DNA from: Geobacter sp.
GTDB lineage: Bacteria > Desulfobacterota > Desulfuromonadia > Geobacterales > Pseudopelobacteraceae
NCBI GenBank assembly: GCA_009684515.1
Contig: WKKS01000001.1
Location: forward strand, 868,001 to 932,000
Length of the DNA stretch: 64,000 bases
Reading direction: 5' to 3'
Under the pieces are notes generated by a model. It was given only the letters and a program-made list of their open reading frames with translations, searched no databases and had not been told where the DNA came from. The translations under genes and the position numbers were made by a program. Of this stretch, positions 52,049 to 60,797 are shown one piece after another (position 1 is the stretch's first letter; the number at the start of each line of letters is the position of its first letter).

Positions 52049-54520
52049 ATGAATCTTCTGGCCGTAGAAAAACCTGCCCGCTACATGGGCGGAGAAATGG
52101 GTTCCGTCCGCAAGGAAAGTGCAAATCTGCGCTTTGCCCTGGCATTTCCTGATGTTTATGAAGTCGGCATGAGCCACTTGGGATTGCGCATCCTTTATCA
52201 TATCCTGAACGGCGCAGATGACATCGCTGCCGAGCGGGTCTTCGCTCCCTGGCCCGATATGGAAACACAACTCAGGGAATCGGGTGATTCACTGGCCACG
52301 CTGGAAAGCGGCACGCCCCTGGCGAAGTGCGATATAATCGGATTCACGCTGCAATACGAGCTTTCCTACACCAACATCGTCAATATGCTCAGGCTGTCAG
52401 GTATTCCGATCCTGGCAAGCCAGCGCAGCGAGACCCTGCCGCTGATAATTGCCGGCGGCCCCTGCGCCTACAATCCGGAACCGCTGGCGCCTTTTCTCGA
52501 TGCCGTACTGTTGGGTGACGGCGAAGAAGCTGTGCTGGAAATAGCCCGGGCGGTCTTGGCCGCTAAAGCGGCAAAAGAAAGTAAAGCAGAGCTGCTGGAA
52601 CGCCTGACCGCCATCGAAGGGGTCTACGTACCTTCGCTGTTTGAACCGCAATACAATTTTGACGGCACCATGTCAGGTATCACTCCTTTGAAGCCGGGAT
52701 ACACCTCCGTCCGCAGGCGCTTTCTGGCAGACCTTGATTCAGCTCCCTACCCCGCCTCTCCGGTTGTTCCTTTCATGAAAACTGTGCATGACCGGGTGGC
52801 GGTCGAAATTGCCCGCGGCTGCACCCGCGGCTGCCGCTTCTGCCAGGCTGGATACATCTACCGGCCATTGCGAGAGCGCTCCCCCGAAACGATCCTAAAT
52901 CTTGTGGAAGATGCTTTGCAGGCGACCGGCTATGATGAAGTGTCACTGCTGTCGCTCTCGACCGGTGATTATTCCTGCGTAGCGCCGCTGATCAGCGAGC
53001 TGATGGACCGTTATGCAGAAGCGCGCATTGCAGTTTCGCTCCCCTCGTTGCGCGTCGGCACCCTGACCGATGGATTGATCGAGGACATCAAGAAGGTACG
53101 CAAAACCGGCTTTACGCTGGCACCGGAAGCGGGCAGCGAACGGATGCGACGGGTAATTAACAAAGGTATCACCGAAGCGGATCTGGTAGCGGGAGCCGCC
53201 AGCATCTACAGCGCCGGATGGCGGCTGATCAAGCTCTATTTCATGATCGGCCTCCCCGGGGAAACGGTCGATGACGTAACCCAAATTTCCACTTTGGCCC
53301 GCAAAGTCAAGGATCAGGCCAAAGCGACCGGAAGCAGCGGTGATGTCAACGTGGCCGTCAGCACCTTTGTTCCCAAGGCCCATACGCCGTTTCAATGGGA
53401 ACCGCAAATCTCGAAACAGGAAACTCTCGACCTGCAATATCAGCTGCATTGCGATCTGAAGAAACGTAAACTCAGGTTCAAGTGGCAGGATGCTTCGCTT
53501 TCTTTGATGGAAGGGGTTTTTGCCCGCGGCGACCGTCGCCTGGCACCGGTGCTGGTCCGGGCGGTCGAACTGGGTTGCCGCTTTGACGGCTGGGGCGATC
53601 ATTTTTCGCTTGAACGCTGGCTGCAGGCTTTCAAAGAGTGCGAAATCGACCCGGAATGGTATCTGCGGCGGCGCGAACTGGACGAGGTTCTGCCTTGGGA
53701 TCACCTGGATTGCGGCGTGACACGCGAGTTTCTCCTGAAGGAGCGCGAGCTTGCCATGGGCGAGGCAGCGACCGAGGATTGCCGGAACGGTGCCTGTACA
53801 GCCTGCGGTGTCTGTGACTTTGAAGAGATAACGACCAGACTCTCGAAAAAAACCGATTTACCAACCCGGCAAGTCGCTCCGGAAGTTGAACAGCAACCAG
53901 CCCGTATGCGCCTTCGCTTCGCAAAAGACGGAGCCATGCGCTATTTGAGTCACCTTGAGCTGATCACTGTTTTTACACGGGCCGTCAGCCGCGCCGGTGT
54001 GCCGATCCTTTTTTCACAAGGCTTCCACCCGCATCCCCGTTTTTCTTTCGGTACAGCCACTTCAGTCGGAGTAGAATCCCGGGCAGAATATATGGACATG
54101 TTTGTTGCAGATGAAATCACTGCGGCAGAGGTTCAATCACGTCTCAATGCCGTGCTACCCGATGGTTTGCGTATTTTGGAATCAGTTGAGGAAGACGTCA
54201 AAGCACCGTCTATCTCGACCATGATTGATGCCACTAGCTACCTTATAACCATAGAATCCATCGCTGCTGAAAGGCTTGCGGAGATGTGTGTGCAGTTTTT
54301 GGCACAACCCTCTTTCGTCATTCAACGGATTAAAAAAGGCGATGTGCGCGAAGTCGATCTGCGGGGCGAGACGGTGTCTTTGACGACCGACGGCCAAACG
54401 CTGAATCTGGTTGCAAAGCGTGGCAAACCGCTCGAGTTTGCCAGGGCTATTACGGCCAACAACGAGCTCAAGGGCGAAGATATCCGTGTGGAGAAACTGG
54501 AAGTCATCTTCGCCCCGTAA
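52049..54520 (+). CDS. B12-binding radical SAM protein fused to DUF2344
   Basis: 823 residues. N-terminal B12-binding-like region (LAFPDVYEVGMSHLGLRILY), radical SAM core with the CxxxCxxC motif in ARGCTRGCRFCQAGYIYRPL, an added region with four Cys (CRNGACTACGVCDFEE), and C-terminal DUF2344 (LRFAKDGAMRYLSHLELITV, TRAVSRAGVPILFSQGFHPH). The two families (TIGR03960 and TIGR03936) are separate genes in many bacteria and are linked to RNase G. The reaction is unknown; a tRNA or rRNA modification is a guess. rng follows 45 bases later. Confidence 0.93.
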   Translation: MNLLAVEKPARYMGGEMGSVRKESANLRFALAFPDVYEVGMSHLGLRILYHILNGADDIAAERVFAPWPDMETQLRESGDSLATLESGTPLAKCDIIGFTLQYELSYTNIVNMLRLSGIPILASQRSETLPLIIAGGPCAYNPEPLAPFLDAVLLGDGEEAVLEIARAVLAAKAAKESKAELLERLTAIEGVYVPSLFEPQYNFDGTMSGITPLKPGYTSVRRRFLADLDSAPYPASPVVPFMKTVHDRVAVEIARGCTRGCRFCQAGYIYRPLRERSPETILNLVEDALQATGYDEVSLLSLSTGDYSCVAPLISELMDRYAEARIAVSLPSLRVGTLTDGLIEDIKKVRKTGFTLAPEAGSERMRRVINKGITEADLVAGAASIYSAGWRLIKLYFMIGLPGETVDDVTQISTLARKVKDQAKATGSSGDVNVAVSTFVPKAHTPFQWEPQISKQETLDLQYQLHCDLKKRKLRFKWQDASLSLMEGVFARGDRRLAPVLVRAVELGCRFDGWGDHFSLERWLQAFKECEIDPEWYLRRRELDEVLPWDHLDCGVTREFLLKERELAMGEAATEDCRNGACTACGVCDFEEITTRLSKKTDLPTRQVAPEVEQQPARMRLRFAKDGAMRYLSHLELITVFTRAVSRAGVPILFSQGFHPHPRFSFGTATSVGVESRAEYMDMFVADEITAAEVQSRLNAVLPDGLRILESVEEDVKAPSISTMIDATSYLITIESIAAERLAEMCVQFLAQPSFVIQRIKKGDVREVDLRGETVSLTTDGQTLNLVAKRGKPLEFARAITANNELKGEDIRVEKLEVIFAP

Positions 54521-54565
54521 CGAATATTCACAATTCATTATTTTACATATACGGAGACGACTACC

Positions 54566-56092
54566 ATGGGAGCAGAACTAGTAATTAATGCCGCTTCCCA
54601 CGAAACCAGGATTGCGTTGATCGAGAACGGCACCATCGCCGAGCTCTATATCGAACGCAGTCGTGAAAAGGGGATCGTGGGCAACATTTACAAAGGGAGA
54701 GTTATCCGGGTGCTGCCCGGCATGCAGGCCGCCTTTGTTGACATTGGGCTTGAAAAAGCCGCCTTTTTGTATGTCGCGGACGTCTTCGACGCGATTGAGG
54801 AGTATGAATCGCTGCTGGACAGCGGCAACAAGAAAGATGACGAACCTCACGACGAGCAGGAATCGAACGGTCACTCCGAATTTCGCCCGCTCCACCCGAT
54901 TGAGGACCTGTTGCAGGAGGGACAGGAACTGCTGGTGCAGATCTCCAAGGAACCGCTCGGAACCAAGGGTGCGCGAATCACTTCGCACATCTCGCTTCCC
55001 GGTCGGCACCTGGTTTACATGCCGACCGTCGATCATATCGGCATTTCCCGCCGGATCGAAGATGAAGAGGAACGCGAGCGTTTGCGCGAGGTTGTCGAGC
55101 GGCTTAAGCAGCCCGGCTCCGGCTATATCGTCAGAACGGTCTCGGAGGGGAAGAGCGAGGAAGACCTGATCGCAGACATTCAGTACCTTTCCACACTCTG
55201 GAACGAGATATCCAACCGCAAGGACAAGGCGGCCGTCCCTTCGCTGCTGCACTCCGACCTGGACGTTGTCCAAAAAGTTGTCCGGGACATCGTCACCGAG
55301 CAGGTCGACAAGATCGTCGTAGATTCCAAGCCTGATTACGACCGGATCGTGCAGTTTATTTCAACTTTTGCATCCAAGATGAAATACGCCATCGAATTGT
55401 ACGACGAAGAAGAGCCGATCTTTGATCATTACGGACTCGAGGTGGAGATCAGCCGGGCGTTGGGACGCAAGGTCTGGCTCAAATCCGGCGGATACATTAT
55501 CATCGAACAGACCGAGGCGCTGACGGCAGTGGACGTAAACACCGGCCGTTTCGTGGGCAAACACAACCTGGAAGACACTATCCTGAAAACCAATCTGGAA
55601 GCGGTTAAAGAGATTGCCTACCAACTCCGTCTGCGCAATATTGGCGGGATTATCATCATAGACTTTATCGACATGGAAAAAGAGGTCAATCGAGAAAAGG
55701 TTTTTGGCGCTCTGGAAGAAGCCCTCAAGGCGGACAAGTCAAAAACCAACATACTGAAAATATCCGAACTGGGCCTGGTGGAGATGACCAGAAAAAGGGT
55801 TCGTGAAAGCATCGGCCGCATGATGTGCGAGCCATGCACCTACTGCGAAGGTCGTGGTTATATCAAATCCAAGACCACCATCTGCCACGAAATCTTCCGC
55901 GAATTGCGCCGCGAAATGCTAGACATTCGCGGGACCAAAGCGACCGTCACAGTTCATCCGCTTGTCGCTGACCTGCTGTATGATGAGGAAAGACGGGGGT
56001 TGGAAGAGTTGGAAAAGAAGTTTAAAAAGCGGATCACGGTGCGCGCAAAACCTGGCTTCCATCAGGAACAATTTGAAATTCAGATCAACTGA
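54566..56092 (+). CDS. rng: Ribonuclease G/E family
   Basis: 508 residues. An S1 domain is interrupted by an acidic loop (residues 80-115), then the RNase H-like catalytic core with metal-binding Asp in ALTAVDVNTGRFVG and GGIIIIDFIDMEKEVNRE. The zinc-link motif is CEPCTYCEGRGYI. It processes 16S rRNA 5' ends and decays mRNA. GGAG lies 9 bases before the ATG. The short C-terminus excludes an RNase E degradosome scaffold. Confidence 0.95.
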   Translation: MGAELVINAASHETRIALIENGTIAELYIERSREKGIVGNIYKGRVIRVLPGMQAAFVDIGLEKAAFLYVADVFDAIEEYESLLDSGNKKDDEPHDEQESNGHSEFRPLHPIEDLLQEGQELLVQISKEPLGTKGARITSHISLPGRHLVYMPTVDHIGISRRIEDEEERERLREVVERLKQPGSGYIVRTVSEGKSEEDLIADIQYLSTLWNEISNRKDKAAVPSLLHSDLDVVQKVVRDIVTEQVDKIVVDSKPDYDRIVQFISTFASKMKYAIELYDEEEPIFDHYGLEVEISRALGRKVWLKSGGYIIIEQTEALTAVDVNTGRFVGKHNLEDTILKTNLEAVKEIAYQLRLRNIGGIIIIDFIDMEKEVNREKVFGALEEALKADKSKTNILKISELGLVEMTRKRVRESIGRMMCEPCTYCEGRGYIKSKTTICHEIFRELRREMLDIRGTKATVTVHPLVADLLYDEERRGLEELEKKFKKRITVRAKPGFHQEQFEIQIN

Positions 56093-56120
56093 CCCTTAAC
56101 AGAGTGCAACTGCAAAATGT

Positions 56121-56151
56121 CAAAAGGCGGGGATCATCTCCTCGCCTTTTG
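56121..56151 (+). terminator. Terminator after rng
   Basis: Stem of about 13 bp (CAAAAGGCG... with ...CGCCTTTTG), loop near TCAT, with its T-run within the 3' arm (CTTTTGTC). It lies 28 bases after the stop. Confidence 0.7.
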
Positions 56152-56182
56152 TCATAAACGACCTGCAAATTGTGAATTTAAG

Positions 56183-56368
56183 TTATGCTGCCTTCTGGTT
56201 AATGGCATCCTGCTGGTAATGAGCAGTGAAATACTCCATTGCTTCACGCATGATAACCGAAATGCTCTTGTTGGTCGTACTCATCAGACTTTCGAGGTGC
56301 TCACGCTCTTCGTCGCTAACCCTCATTGAAATTACATTGTAACGTGGATTCTCTCTCATTCTTCCCAT
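56183..56368 (-). CDS. Ribbon-helix-helix (CopG-type) transcriptional regulator
   Basis: 61 residues. The N-terminal strand (RYNVISMRVSDEEREHLESL) and two helices fit a ribbon-helix-helix protein; basic and polar side chains in the strand would contact DNA. Such proteins act as dimers, often as antitoxins or repressors. No toxin gene lies next to it. The RBS is AGGAGG. The promoter carries -24/-12 motifs and a palindrome over the start site, suggesting self-control and activation by a sigma-54 regulator. Confidence 0.8.
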   Translation of the reverse strand: MGRMRENPRYNVISMRVSDEEREHLESLMSTTNKSISVIMREAMEYFTAHYQQDAINQKAA

Positions 56369-56405
56369 TGTGATCTTCCTCCTTGGCTTTTGTATGGTTT
56401 GTATC

Positions 56406-56427
56406 GTACGTATTCGAACGAATGTAC
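56406..56427. promoter_or_regulatory. Palindromic operator candidate at the ribbon-helix-helix promoter
   Basis: Core ATTCGAACGAAT (arms ATTCG/CGAAT) flanked by GTAC on both sides. It overlaps the predicted start of transcription (near 56426) of the regulator gene. Confidence 0.45.
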
Positions 56428-56436
56428 CTTTTACTT

Positions 56437-56453
56437 AGCCATTATCGTGCCAA
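56437..56453 (-). promoter_or_regulatory. Sigma-54 promoter of the ribbon-helix-helix gene
   Basis: Minus-strand TTGGCACGATAATGGCT. The -24 half TTGGCACG is a perfect match; the -12 half has GC at the exact 10-base spacing with one mismatch in TTGC. The start of the gene is about 58 bases after the predicted transcript start. Confidence 0.65.
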
Positions 56454-56535
56454 ATCCACACATTAATAAAATCAGCAATGATTTCGTTTAATTAGAAACA
56501 CGACCCAAAAGGTCTGCAATCTCAACCACAAATAC

Positions 56536-56557
56536 ATGTGTCAAAAATGGCGCACAT
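56536..56557. promoter_or_regulatory. Upstream activator site candidate
   Basis: Inverted repeat ATGTG-N12-CACAT about 110-130 bases upstream of the predicted transcript start, a usual distance for sigma-54 activator sites. Similar half-sites occur near the promoter of the neighbouring activator gene (58949-58983). Confidence 0.35.
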
Positions 56558-56616
56558 ATGGCCAAAAGTATACACAATTTTATAACATCGCGTTTACCGC
56601 CACTAATATCGGCATC

Positions 56617-58893
56617 TCAGTCAGCATATTTTGAAGATCTGACAACTTCTATGCCATGTTTTTCGAGCATCCGGTAAAATGTGCGGCGCGGAACATTGGC
56701 CAGACGGGCAGCTTTGGCCACATTTCCGCCGGTTTCCTCAAGATACCTTGAAATAATATTCTTCTCGGTGCGCCCCACCTGCAACTCACGCTCTGCTTTA
56801 AACGAAACCCGCCGTCTGTTGACATCGTCGTCATGACATGACTCGTATGTGTTTCTAAAAATCGTCGGAAGTGTTTCCAAACGGATCAGTCCCTCTTTGG
56901 TAAGAACGGCCGCCCGCTCGATTACATTTTGCATCTCACGTATGTTGCCGGGCCATGGATAATGCTGCATGGCCTTGATTGCGCGCTCTTCGATGCCAGC
57001 AATCGATTTGTTCAGCTTCTTGCGGGCCTTATCAATGAAATGCAGGGCCAGCTCCGGTATCGACTGCACCCGCTCACGGAGCGGTGGCAGCGCAATGCAA
57101 AAAACATTGAGACGGTAGTAAAGATCCTCACGAAACCACCCCTCACGGACGCCAAGCTCAAGATCCTTGTTTGTGGCAGCGATCAGCCTTACATCCACCT
57201 TGCGGGCGTTAACGCCGCCAACGGGCCGCACTTCGCCAAGATCAAGAATTCTGAGCAGTTCGGCTTGCAGCTTGGGGGTAATATCTCCGATTTCATCCAG
57301 GAAGATTGTGCCGCCGTTGGCCGCTTCGAAAAGACCTTTTTTGTCTGAAACCGCACCGGTAAAGGAACCTTTTTTATGGCCGAACAGCTCGCTTTCCAGC
57401 AACGAGTCGGTAATAGTTGTACAGTTGACGGTCATAAGCGGCTTATCGTTTCTCAAGCCCATCCGGTGAATGGCGCGGGCGGTCAGCTCCTTGCCAGTAC
57501 CGGTTTCACCACGGATCAGCACGGTTGTGGGAGTCGGGCCGACCTGCCTGATCAACCCCATCACCTCTTCGATGCCCGGATCACTGCCAACAATCAGGTC
57601 ATCACCAGACTGCCGATCAAGCTCCCGTCGCACCAGCTCGTATTTTTGCATCAAATGGCCGCGATCCTCCTCAATCTGCTGCATGTTGTGGGGAAGACAC
57701 ATCTCAATATCCGCCAGACCCTGAAACACGGCAACTGCGTGCTCTCTACAGGAACTGTAACCGCAGGCCCGGCAGTTAAGCTCATCCCCTTGGGTGAACT
57801 TGTTGGTGGAATGCAGAATGCGCTTAACATCGTCCTTGCCAGGTGTTGGCAACCTGCGGGATTTATCAGAGTAAGACCTTGTGAGGTCTGGCAGCAGTGA
57901 TGTGGATCGATAGTGCGGCGCGGTGTCGTACCGCAGCTTACTGTTGCTGTGGCAGACAATCAGCTTGCGTTTGTAAAAATAATTCAGGTTAGTTTCGCGG
58001 GTAGGCCCATCGACACATCCGCCATCGCAGAAACGCAAATCCACAAACGATGGAGAAATCCGGCCGGAAGCCAGATCCCGGATTATGCCAATGGTATGGG
58101 ACTCCCCTTCGGAACTGACCGTTTCCGTATCCAGAAGGTCCGGCTCAAAACCGAAGACGGTCAGCGGAGCTCCGGTCAGGGTAAAAAGTCGCGCATGACC
58201 GGGATCAAGCCCGTCGAAAGGTTGCTCCGTCAGCTCTGACGGCGTGATTCTCCGGTTTTTGAAGAGCTTGTCGATCTCCTGATAAGTCAAAACAACATCA
58301 ATGGCGCCCGACTCCTCGGCCTGGATCTCGAATTTGGCGGCAATGCAACTGCTGACATAAACGACCTTGGTCTCTTCTCCCTGAATGCTTTTTATGAAAC
58401 GCCCCATGGCGATCATCGGTGAAACGATCGGCATGATGTTCGGAAGCAGCGAAGGATAGTGACGTTCAATAAGGTCTACAACCGCCGGACAATGTGACGA
58501 GATCAGCGGCTTATCGGCATTCTGCAGCGCTTCATGGTAGCCGCTGGAAATCATGCGGGCGCCATAAGCCCCCTCGTGCACCTCGCTGAAACCGAGGCTC
58601 TTCATGGCCGCTACCAGCTGTCCTGGCAACAGCGAGTGGAAAAAGGCCGGAAAAGAACAGCCCAGAACGGCAACAACCGGCGCCCCGGACGCAAGCATCT
58701 CCTGGGTTTTGACCATCCGGTCAACCACCACCTTCGCTTTTTGCGGGCAGCTCAGGCAATTACCGCAACCGATGCAGCGGTCGTAAATAATCTGGGCATA
58801 TCCCTGGTCAACCTTGATGGCCTTGACCGGACAGCTGCGCACACAGGAATAGCAGCGGCGACATCGTTCTTTATAGGTAACTATCGGCTCCAT
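56617..58893 (-). CDS. Sigma-54 activator with ferredoxin and hydrogenase-like H-cluster sensor domains
   Basis: 758 residues. Two [4Fe-4S] motifs (Cys11/14/17/21 and Cys40/43/46/49) are followed by an [FeFe]-hydrogenase-like domain with cluster cysteines in SHCPA (135), SCIAAK (183) and FCDGGC (289, 293). An added FeS domain (PF04060 type) has Cys374, 377, 382 and 399. The AAA+ domain has Walker A GETGTGKE (462-469), the loop GSFTGA (509-514, usually GAFTGA) and Walker B FLDEIGD. A Fis-type HTH closes the protein (about 720-755). Residues used for hydrogen turnover are changed, so it is a sensor. Its target is probably the downstream ribbon-helix-helix gene. Confidence 0.92.
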   Translation of the reverse strand: MEPIVTYKERCRRCYSCVRSCPVKAIKVDQGYAQIIYDRCIGCGNCLSCPQKAKVVVDRMVKTQEMLASGAPVVAVLGCSFPAFFHSLLPGQLVAAMKSLGFSEVHEGAYGARMISSGYHEALQNADKPLISSHCPAVVDLIERHYPSLLPNIMPIVSPMIAMGRFIKSIQGEETKVVYVSSCIAAKFEIQAEESGAIDVVLTYQEIDKLFKNRRITPSELTEQPFDGLDPGHARLFTLTGAPLTVFGFEPDLLDTETVSSEGESHTIGIIRDLASGRISPSFVDLRFCDGGCVDGPTRETNLNYFYKRKLIVCHSNSKLRYDTAPHYRSTSLLPDLTRSYSDKSRRLPTPGKDDVKRILHSTNKFTQGDELNCRACGYSSCREHAVAVFQGLADIEMCLPHNMQQIEEDRGHLMQKYELVRRELDRQSGDDLIVGSDPGIEEVMGLIRQVGPTPTTVLIRGETGTGKELTARAIHRMGLRNDKPLMTVNCTTITDSLLESELFGHKKGSFTGAVSDKKGLFEAANGGTIFLDEIGDITPKLQAELLRILDLGEVRPVGGVNARKVDVRLIAATNKDLELGVREGWFREDLYYRLNVFCIALPPLRERVQSIPELALHFIDKARKKLNKSIAGIEERAIKAMQHYPWPGNIREMQNVIERAAVLTKEGLIRLETLPTIFRNTYESCHDDDVNRRRVSFKAERELQVGRTEKNIISRYLEETGGNVAKAARLANVPRRTFYRMLEKHGIEVVRSSKYAD

Positions 58894-58942
58894 TACTCAC
58901 ACACCCTTGCAAAACCTGGATTGATTGGCATACAGCCTTCTG

Positions 58943-58971
58943 ATAGTACACATGTTTTCAGATATGTGCAA
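58943..58971 (-). promoter_or_regulatory. Sigma-70 promoter candidate for the sigma-54 activator gene
   Basis: Minus-strand TTGCAC, 17 bases, TACTAT. CACAT (58949-58953), ATGTG (58964-58968) and CACAC (58979-58983) half-sites overlap it and could allow self-repression. The start codon lies 50 bases after the -10. Confidence 0.4.
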
Positions 58972-59020
58972 CTATTGGCACACTTATGTTTTTGAATCGG
59001 TTTTTTCATTCGTGTGACTA

Positions 59021-59056
59021 CAGGCATAAGTTGTCAACATTGACAACTTACGCCTG
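59021..59056. repeat. Near-perfect 17-bp palindrome
   Basis: Arms CAGGCATAAGTTGTCAA (59021-59037) and its complement at 59040-59056, with one mismatch and a 2-base centre (CA). It lies 130-160 bases upstream of the sigma-54 activator gene and before the chemotaxis terminator. It is either an operator for a dimeric regulator or a hairpin in RNA. No T-run follows. Confidence 0.6.
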
Positions 59057-59096
59057 CCTGTCTTTCGATTTGATCTGATACAGATTCCGCGCCCAT

Positions 59097-59144
59097 TATC
59101 AGCAAACAAAAAACCGGTAAAGACCGGTTTTTTGTTTGCTGATA
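59097..59144 (-). terminator. Strong terminator after cheD
   Basis: A perfect 22-bp stem (59097-59118 with 59123-59144), loop AAAG, containing runs of A and T so it can work both ways. It lies 12 bases after the cheD stop. Confidence 0.9.
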
Positions 59145-59156
59145 TTTTAAGAGATA

Positions 59157-59642
59157 TCACCTGTTCGCACCCATTTTCTTGAGATACACATCGCCATCCC
59201 TTGTACAAAAATACAGTTTCCGCCCCACCACTCCACCGGTATCCGAACGATCAACGTTCAACCCCAAATCTGAAAGGATTTCCTGGGCCTTGGCTACATT
59301 CTGCTCTCCGACTGTACGTATTGTGGATCCAGCATCCCGGATGTCCAGCATGCGCGCTCCACCAAACAGTTTCACAATCAAATCGCTTGCAGCCCCGCGC
59401 GCAACTGCCTTGCGGTATATATGGAGCACCGCCGCGTCAACATAGCGCAAGTCTTCAGCACAACCGTTATTTTGTGGCAGCATGGCATGACAGATTGCAC
59501 CAAACCCGCTTTTAGGGGAAAACATTGTTACCGCAATGCAGGAACCAAGTACCGTAGATACCAACACAGGTTTTCGGGCGACAACAACTTCACCCGGCTT
59601 AAGATAGATGTTATTGGTATGTGAATCGATCAAAGCTTTCAT
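59157..59642 (-). CDS. cheD: Chemoreceptor glutamine deamidase
   Basis: 161 residues. The active-site block TVLGSCIAVTMFSPKSGFGA and the following ICHAMLPQ give the Cys-His pair. CheD deamidates receptor glutamines. It also binds CheC in other species; no cheC is in this window. It follows cheB by 29 bases and closes the operon before a strong terminator. Confidence 0.95.
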   Translation of the reverse strand: MKALIDSHTNNIYLKPGEVVVARKPVLVSTVLGSCIAVTMFSPKSGFGAICHAMLPQNNGCAEDLRYVDAAVLHIYRKAVARGAASDLIVKLFGGARMLDIRDAGSTIRTVGEQNVAKAQEILSDLGLNVDRSDTGGVVGRKLYFCTRDGDVYLKKMGANR

Positions 59643-59671
59643 GGCTTATAGTTTCCGGTTCAAGCAGGGCA

Positions 59672-60742
59672 TCAGATACACAGGCGCAGGACATCGTGGG
59701 CAATACTGTTAAGCGGCGTAATTTTACTGACACCGCCCGACTTAACCGCCTCATGCGGCATACCATAAACGACGCAGGTAGCCTCATCCTGGGCTATTGT
59801 GACAGCTCCTGCATCGTACATTTCCTTCATGCCTCGAGCTCCATCGTCTCCCATGCCGGTCATGATTACCCCGACCGCGTTTTTCCCCGCATAGCGCGCC
59901 GCAGAGCGAAAAAGAACATCCACGGAAGGACGATGACGCGAAACCAGCGGTCCATCTTTGATTTCAACATAATATCTCGCGCCGCTGCGCTTCAGCAGCA
60001 CATGATGGTTGCCTGGAGCGATCAGCGCCCTCCCCCTGACTATCGTGTCATTGTCCTGGGCTTCTTTGACAGTAACCCGACAGATCGAATCGAGTCTCCT
60101 GGCAAAAGCGGCGGTAAAATTTTCCGGCATATGCTGGACGATAACGATTCCTGGTGTATCTTCCGGCAACATTTGCAGAAACACTTTCAGCGCCTCTGTA
60201 CCTCCCGTGGAAGCGCCGACAACAACCACCTTTTCGGTGGTCTGGATCATCGCTTTCATGTTGGGTTTTTCCATGATTACGTCGGCCGTGTATTTTGGGG
60301 ACACCTCTTTTGTATTGCGCATCGCCCGCAGAGGGCCGAGTCGTGCGGCGGCAGCTCCTTTGACCGCATCGCAGATGCGCACTCTTGATTCTTCAATAAA
60401 CTGCTTGGTACCCATTTTGGGCTTTGTAATAATATCTACAGCTCCGTATTCCAGTGCCTTCAAAGCCGTCTCACTGCCGCTTTCGGCCAGACTGGAGCAC
60501 ATAACGACCGGGATGGGATGCTGACTCATCAGCTTCTGCAGAAAAGTCAGTCCATCCATGCGCGGCATTTCAACATCGAGAGTTATAACGTCTGGTATTA
60601 CGGTTCTCATTCGCTCTGCTGCCAGGATGGGGTCGGCGGCAGTGCCGACAACTTCTATTTCCGGATCAGAATTGAGGATGTCGCACAATGTCTGGCGGAC
60701 CAGTGCCGAATCATCAACCACCAGCACCTTGATTTTTTTCAT
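59672..60742 (-). CDS. cheB: Chemotaxis methylesterase with receiver
   Basis: 356 residues. Receiver ([20 protein letters not shown], acceptor Asp in [14 protein letters not shown]), linker and CheB domain with Ser in [16 protein letters not shown], His in [15 protein letters not shown] and Asp in [13 protein letters not shown]. It removes methyl groups from receptor glutamates, opposing CheR. It follows cheR. Confidence 0.97.
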   Translation of the reverse strand: MKKIKVLVVDDSALVRQTLCDILNSDPEIEVVGTAADPILAAERMRTVIPDVITLDVEMPRMDGLTFLQKLMSQHPIPVVMCSSLAESGSETALKALEYGAVDIITKPKMGTKQFIEESRVRICDAVKGAAAARLGPLRAMRNTKEVSPKYTADVIMEKPNMKAMIQTTEKVVVVGASTGGTEALKVFLQMLPEDTPGIVIVQHMPENFTAAFARRLDSICRVTVKEAQDNDTIVRGRALIAPGNHHVLLKRSGARYYVEIKDGPLVSRHRPSVDVLFRSAARYAGKNAVGVIMTGMGDDGARGMKEMYDAGAVTIAQDEATCVVYGMPHEAVKSGGVSKITPLNSIAHDVLRLCI

Positions 60743-60797
60743 GGCAACCTCTCCAATTCACAACGGCTTAATTCTTATGGCAACCCCGGCAGAGTTC

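Noticed and set aside
52943-53704. 253-codon minus-strand ORF opposite the radical SAM gene
   Set aside because: Antisense shadow without RBS or protein motifs.
58960-58985. Sigma-54 promoter for the activator gene (TGTGCCAATAGTTGCA on the minus strand)
   Set aside because: The -12 part fits, but the -24 has GT in place of GG; the sigma-70 match over the same bases is better.
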